Shown here piece after piece: positions 58,819-64,000 of a stretch of DNA of 64,000 nt (positions are counted from its first letter, which is position 1; each line of letters begins with the position of its first letter). The notes beneath the pieces were generated by a model. That model was not told where the DNA came from, searched no databases, and saw nothing but the letters and a program-made list of their open reading frames with translations. Source of the stretch: Adiantum capillus-veneris (lineage: Eukaryota > Streptophyta > Polypodiopsida > Polypodiales > Pteridaceae); assembly GCA_014529385.2 (NCBI GenBank), contig CM043942.1, positions 28,077,469 to 28,141,468 of the forward strand, given 5' to 3'. The translations under genes were made by a program, and so were the position numbers.

Positions 58819-59127
58819 ATCAATAGTGCATTTGGTGGCTATCATGCACGTGCGTCCTAGGTTTATATTACCCTCCATAGTTCCAGTAGGCATGACCAAA
58901 AAGTCTTGAGCTACAACCCCATTGTCATAACTGATAGAAGTGTGCCAGATTCTAAAAATCATAGTTTTTTTCTTGTTGACACCCTTGACTTGGATAATAC
59001 TCTCAGATAGAGGTGGCTTCCCTAACTGACACCACACCCCATATGATAGCAGATTATATTTAGCACTCGTGTCCAATAAGGCGTTATATAGTACTTTTCC
59101 ATAGGCACTATTTAACTCAATAGGGTA
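58819..59127 (-). pseudogene. Gypsy C second retropepsin-like domain, after integrase
   Basis: On the minus strand, after a TGA at 59128, the frame reads YPIELNSAYGKVLYNALLDTSAKYNLLSYGVW and so on. LLDTSAKYNLLS matches the protease active-site block (DT/SGA) with Ala-region changes. About 70 residues later, NINLGRTCMIATKCTIDWG matches the second conserved block (I-LGR). So this is a single-domain aspartic-protease fold fused behind the integrase, distinct from the Gag-side protease at 63.4 kb. The DTS (not DTG) active site suggests it is not catalytic now. The copia insertion lies in its last codons and the frame continues into the W-P-K tail. Confidence 0.55.
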
Positions 59128-60538
59128 TCATAGAGGCGTGTCAGAGTCCAACCAATCATCCTCTATTTCAACGTGGAATGCATGTGTAACTCCAAGGTTA
59201 GCCTCTCGCTGGCGTCTTATGCGTTGTTGGCGCTCTTTTGCCTCAGCTTGAGCTTGTATCTTTTTCAATTCTATTTGAGCCTTGGCTGTCTTTTTCGTAT
59301 GGATGGCACGTAGCTCCTCTTGGCTTAAAGGATCATAGTATCTTTTAAATTTGCTCCCATTGAGGAATCCAATGGTTTCAACTCCATCAAGAGTCTCCAC
59401 ACGAATGGTTCCTTGTGGGGTGATCTGACATACTCTATATGGTCCTTTTTCCCGCATATTTCAACTTTTTCTTTTCGTTACGCACTCCATACATAAGGAC
59501 TTTATCACCAACATTGATATCTTTGTTCTTTAGATGATGGTCAAACCATTTCTTCCTCCTATCTTTCTCCACAAGTGCATTTTGCACAGCTAATTGCCTC
59601 TCTTCATCTAGCCTTTCAAGGATATATAATCGCTCAACCAAGGGGTTACCATCCCAACCTTCTTGAGAAGCTACTCGAAGACTAGGAACGACAAACTCCC
59701 ATGGCATAACCGCTTCTTGGCCATACACCATCTTGAATGGTGTGCAGTTAATGGCAACTTTATACGCAGTACGATAAGCCCATAGAGCTGATGTAAGCTT
59801 TAAATCCCAATCTGTGCGATGAGCTTCCACCGTTTTGGTTAAGATAGAGATTAAGGTCTTATTGGTGCTCTTAGCTTGGCCATTTGCTTGTGGATAATAA
59901 GGTGTGGATTTATGGTGAGCTATCATAAAGCTGGTAGTGAGTTCTTTTATTACTCCATTTATAAAGTGAGTACCATTGTCACTCACAATCTCAAAGGGAC
60001 AACCAAATCTTGTAATAATGTTCTCAAAGAGAAACTTGGCAGTTGAACTTGCATCGGCCTTACGTGTCGCCCTGGCTTCCGCCCACTTTGTTACATAGTC
60101 AGTGGCAACGATAATATATCGAGATTGAGTGCTACGAGCTGCCGGACTAATTGGGCCTACAAAGTCCAAACCCCATTTTTCAAATGGTTGAGTCACTTTA
60201 ACAGGATGTAAGGGCATCCTATCCTTTCGTTGAGTGATCTTGTAACGTTGGCATTCATCACATCCTTTTGCAAAAAGTGATGCATCCTTAAATAAGGTTG
60301 GCCACCAATAGCCTGATTGTAACACCTTTCTAGCTGTTAGTTCCCCTGAGAAATGTCCTTCGTCTATACCCATGTGGGCTTCTTGTAGTATGTACAAATA
60401 CTCATCCTCACGGGCACAACGTCTTAGAATATCGTCCTTCCCTAGCCTGTAGAGAGTTCCTGCAATGAGAGAGTAAGGTTCACATTCTTTTAACAGTTTT
60501 TGAGCTGTCCTTACGAAGCTCTTTGGGTGGAAAACCAT
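59128..60538 (-). pseudogene. Gypsy C integrase
   Basis: H2C2 finger (HFSGELTARKVL...CDECQRYK, about 60340-60230), core with Asp in WGLDFVGPIS, Asp in VSDNGTHFI, and the third position in QANGQAKSTNKTL. The expected Glu is Lys: codon AAG at 59870-59872 on the minus strand. The region after the core includes VYGQEAVMPWEF, RLYILERLDEERQLAV and DKVLMYGVRNEKKKLKYAGK. A one-base shift near 59450 leads to the C-terminal part (GPYRVCQITPQGTIRVETLDG...GFLNGSKFKRYY), an SH3-like C-terminal domain. With a Lys in place of the catalytic Glu and frame breaks, this copy cannot integrate. Confidence 0.85.
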
Positions 60539-62279
60539 TAATTAGAAAGTTCACAATCTTCTCACTCCATTCAGGTATGGTTTCGACTAGGAATAGAGAA
60601 GTATCGGGTAATTCATCATTGACTCTAGTAGGGGCTTCACCACTAGGTATGCGAGACAAATGATCCACCATGACATGTCTTTTACCAGGTCTCACCACAA
60701 TGGTAAAATCAAACTCAAGGAGAATTAGCAACCATCGTGTAATTCTTCCCGTGGAACAAGGTTTATTTACGAGATACAACAAGGCTTGATGATCAACATA
60801 GAAAACAAACTTGTTGGCCAGAAGGTAGTAGCGGAATTTCTTCACTGCATAAATCATATCTAAACCTTCTCACTCTGTAGTGGTGTAGTTTCTCTCGGCA
60901 TCATTCAATTGACGACTTGCAAAGCTGATGGGGTAGTCCAATTTATGTTCTCCTGGTTGAGCTAGAACACACCCAATAGCAAAGTTTGATGCATCAATAT
61001 GCACATGGAAAATTACATTCCAATCGGGCACTCGTAGAATAGGAGCGCTAGTCAAGGTCTTTTTCAATGACTCATAAGCATAGTCACACTCCGCAGTCCA
61101 GTGGAACTCAATAAGAAGCCTGTACAAAGGACAAGCTATCTCGACAAAGTTTAAAATAAACCGTCGGTAATAACCAACATGGCCCATGAATCTTTGAACT
61201 CCCTTATAGTTTGTAGGTGGTGGCAATTCAACGATGGCTTTAATTTTGCTCTCATTTGTGGAAATCCCATTTTTGGACACTATATGCCCTAAAATGACTC
61301 CATGTTTAACCCAAAATTGGCATTTGAAAGGATTTAAGGAGATGTGATACAATCTGCACTCCTCAAACACTTTTCTTAAGCATGATAGATGTTCTTTCCA
61401 AGAGAAATAAACACAAAGGTCATCTAAGAAAGCTTCACAAAACTCCCTCAAATATTCTCTAAAAGCAGTGTTTATTAATCTTTGAAAGGTAGCCGGGGCA
61501 TTGGTTAAGCCAAAAGCCATAACACGAAATGCGAACACTCCAAATTCGATTATAAAGGCTGTTTTAGCTTGGTCCTCCAGCGCAATTGTGATTTGATTGT
61601 AGCTAGAGTACCCATCTAAAAAGCTATAAGCTTCCTTCCCTGCAACTCTTTCAAGCACATGTTCCGAATATGGCAAGGGGTAATGGTCCCTCCTAGTGGC
61701 GGCATTGACCTTCTTGAGATCTACGCACACTCTGAGTTTCCCATTCTTTTTTGGCACAATCACTATTGGAGACACCCATTCTGAGTGCTCAATAGGGTAT
61801 ATGAATCCGCATTCCACAAGCTTTTCAATCTCTTCTTGAACGATCTTTGCATATTTAGGATTCATTGGGTAGGGTCGTTGCTGAACTGGTTTAGCCATGC
61901 TATTCATGGGGATTGTGTGCTGCACCACGGAAAGTGGAACACCTTTCATATCATGATATGTTCGAGCAAATATATCCCTGAATTCCTTGAGAAGTTCTTT
62001 AAGTACACACTCCTCAGTCGCTGTTAGATCTTGGGCAATGAAGACAGGTTTAGACTCTTCTCCTGGGTCTGCTAACTCTATTTCCTTAACTATCGCTGGA
62101 CCATCATAGACTCCATTGCTCCCATCGATAGGTTTTCTTTGGGCCTTTGTATACACAACCTTACATTCCTCTGTGGTATAGGATTTGAAATGTTCAGGTG
62201 CAGGGTGTAAGTCTGAGGGGTCCTGTTGTTCTGTGGACTGTGATTTAACTTCTGATTCCTTTTGTTGTTGAGCTAACTC
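60480..62279 (-). pseudogene. Gypsy C reverse transcriptase and RNase H
   Basis: RT blocks: PVQQRPYPMNPKYAKIVQEE, WVSPIVIVPKKNGKLRVCVD, AYSFLDGYSSYNQITIALE, AFGLTNAPATFQRLIN and the active site FLDD (61419-61430). These are followed by LNPFKCQF, GHIVSKNGIST and RNase H (VHIDASNFAIGCVLAQ, then after an in-frame TGA at 60870 VFYVDHQALLYLVNKP, DFTIVVRPGKRHVMVDHLSR). Another TGA (62280) separates it from Gag-protease in frame. A frameshift near 60500 precedes the integrase. All three frame-keeping stops here are TGA, which could come from CGA by C-to-T change. Confidence 0.85.
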
Positions 62280-64000
62280 TCAATTTTGTCGTCTCTTTAC
62301 GGTATGGCTCAACCTTGGCTTCTCTGTAGCCTCTAGTTGTGCGATGTCAATGGGCTGTGGACTACACCACATTACGCTTTGAAGGTATTCACCCCAATTA
62401 TCTACCAACTTTCGATGAGCATCACATGCCCCTATATAATTAAGCCATTCTGCGGTAGATTTCTTTTCATTTATTCTAGCACACACATTTGCTCGATATC
62501 GTCGCCTCTTATATCTCTTACTCTGCTTGTTTAATTCTCGATTACGGTTGATTTCTAGTGAAGACTCACTAGATGAACCACTACTTGTGTCTTCTGCTCC
62601 CTTGGATAGATTATCATCTAGGTTACCACTGGGCTCTGAATGGTTTGTTCCCACATTTGCACTAAGATTTAACTCAGATTCTTCGTCCTCAGAGTCAATT
62701 TCAACTGATGATTCCGATCCCAAATCGTGTGGGCTATAGTCTTGTGAGGCGCTAATGGTTTCAATGCCAGTCAAACTATCATCTTGTAGATCATCAAAAG
62801 CTATATGCATTGCTTCTAGCATGCTTAAGGGTACAAGTGGTGGTATTTCATCCCCCTCAGGTGTTACCCAGGTCGTCCCCCTATTTCCCCAAGTTTCTAT
62901 GGTTGCTGCTAGGTGGACCCAATCCACATTGTCTGACTCAGTCATCCCAGGTAGTATATCCATATAAGGAGAATCTTTCCCAACATGAGTGTCCGCTTTA
63001 CACGTGTAACAATACTGCAATGGGGCCGAGTGAACTATGGTGTCAGATCTATGATCAATTATAAACCTGTTTCCTAGAGGATGTGCTCGACCCGTCACAA
63101 GATCCACTCGAATGACAGAATATTGGACCTGCAAGTAGACATGGTTTTTATACCAGTCATGCACCATTTTTGCTTCCCTCATGAAAGGACATCCTAAGAT
63201 CATCTTCGATGCCATAGTGTGTTTGGAGAAATCCATAACAATAAAGGTAATCCTTATTTTATGTCCAAAGACCTTGATCTTGAGATCTTCTAGCATCCCA
63301 ATAGGTTTAACAATAGACCCATTGGCCATCTTTACTACTATGGTTGTGGTCGCAAGGTGAGGTCTTCCCATAGTTTCCCAACAATTTTTAGTCACAATGC
63401 TAACCCCAGCGCCACCATCAAGGATTCCCTTCACAGTTAATCCCTTAGTAGTGATTGGTATGGTCGCATTGGATTCATCACCCTCACAGTATTGTCCCAA
63501 CTTGTTAACATGTATTTCTATAACAAGGTTCTCATCTAGGTTGGGTTGTGGATCTAAGTGTTCCTCCTCTATTGGAATCTCCGCAGCTCCATCCATCTGT
63601 GCAAATTGTGGTAGTCCAAACTTCAGTTCTCCATTGAGGAAGGCTCGAAGAGCTGAGACTAGCTCGGGGTCTTTATATAGTTTGGACATGATGGTGGTTC
63701 TAACTTCTGAAGACATGAAATACATCAATTTGGCAATGTTTAACGGCACCTTTTGGCCTTGAGTCCCTTGACGTGGGGAAGATGGGATCTCTATTTCTTC
63801 GATAGGATCAGGTAGTCCCTCTGTAAACATTCTTTCCATCAAGAAGTGAGTACGCCCACTTTCCCATGACTTTAAGTCACTTTCTTCTTGGATGACACTA
63901 GGTATGTCCAAGGGTCTATGGACTTGGTGAGGTTGTTGTTGCGTAGGGAACACGGTGTCTGTAATCTGGATCTTCCTAGGTGCTGGTTCTAGATCCCTTT
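62280..64000 (-). pseudogene. Gypsy C Gag C-terminus and protease
   Basis: Open to the window edge, so the N-terminus is missing. The protease block is GILDGGAGVSIVTKNCW: the usual DSG/DTG is DGG (63411-63419), so the nucleophile-supporting Ser/Thr is lost. The second block is KMILGCPFMREAKMVHDW (about 63165-63215), near identical in layout to the NA1 protease. About 280 residues follow, Asp/Ser-rich toward the end (SESSVEIDSEDEESELNLS), then a basic stretch (KQSKRYKRRRYRANVCARIN). Ends at TGA 62280. Confidence 0.8.

Larger units (their letters stand above)
52550..64000 (-). mobile_element. Minus-strand Ty3/gypsy element (gypsy C), interrupted by copia, runs off right edge
   Basis: From high to low coordinates it encodes Gag-protease (64000-62280), RT-RNase H (62279-60480), integrase (60538-59128), a second retropepsin-like domain (59127-58819) and a W-P-K tail (53550-52692). 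A polypurine tract (52671-52684) and the start of an LTR (TGTTTGCTGACA on the minus strand, edge at 52670) follow. The copia at 53556-58813 splits it. The 5' LTR and N-terminal Gag are beyond 64000. The RT (YPLPYSEHVLERV, FLDD) and integrase (ERLYILERLDEERQLAV) resemble the Tat/Athila branch of plant gypsy elements. Stops, frameshifts and lost catalytic residues show it is dead. Confidence 0.85.

Overview
The window looks like nuclear DNA of a land plant. It contains nested LTR retrotransposons, a LINE, a MITE, long dinucleotide tracts and A/T-rich intergenic DNA, with almost no intact host gene. I see no bacterial-style operons, rRNA, tRNA genes or CRISPR. A decayed PLS-type PPR gene near 49.6-50.0 kb resembles the expanded PPR families of ferns and other seedless vascular plants. 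One Ty3/gypsy element has an RT signature (FIDD followed by PIKG) that is unusual for seed plants. A fern-like source is therefore my best guess, at low confidence.

Layout. 1-2.6 kb: 3' end of a decayed + strand gypsy element (integrase, polypurine tract, LTR) split by a 465-bp Mutator-like MITE. 3.0-6.4 kb: duplicated non-coding repeats, a SINE-like piece and an LTR-like promoter region. 6.45-10.84 kb: complete minus-strand LTR element without pol (TSD ACAAA) carrying an Asp/His-repeat protein. 11-13.7 kb: an LTR edge with PBS, a gypsy gag relic, and a glycine-rich exon that may be host. 16.6-17.2 kb: transposase-like relic. 18.3-32.7 kb: a LINE interrupted in its RT by an 11.1-kb minus-strand LTR element (20324-31402, TSD TTTAT). 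32.7-42.4 kb: A/T-rich DNA with two copies of a 1.2-kb repeat, recurrent hairpins and (CA)n tracts. 42.5-49.7 kb: broken + strand gypsy between direct repeats. 49.6-50.0 kb: PPR pseudogene. 52-64 kb: minus-strand gypsy running off the window, interrupted by a young copia (53556-58813, TSD CCCCA).

The most interesting object is the 20324-31402 element. It encodes Gag and an aspartic protease, then a tail with repeated Trp-(Ile/Val)-Pro-Lys motifs, but has no reverse transcriptase, RNase H or integrase. Its 5' leader carries about ten copies, spaced about 125-160 bp, of a 24-bp palindrome centred on ACATCCTACGCGTAGGATGT. The gypsy element at 52-64 kb has a related protease, the same style of polypurine tract and the same kind of W-P-K tail, and it does encode RT-RNaseH-INT. 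It may represent the autonomous lineage that mobilised the pol-less one. It also carries a second retropepsin-like domain after the integrase. The palindrome array would fit an RNA dimerisation or packaging signal, but this is inference.

Nearly every coding region here is broken by stops or frameshifts. The copia element is the youngest insertion (LTRs differ at 4 of 322 positions), yet it is also broken. Boundaries given as approximate were judged by eye.
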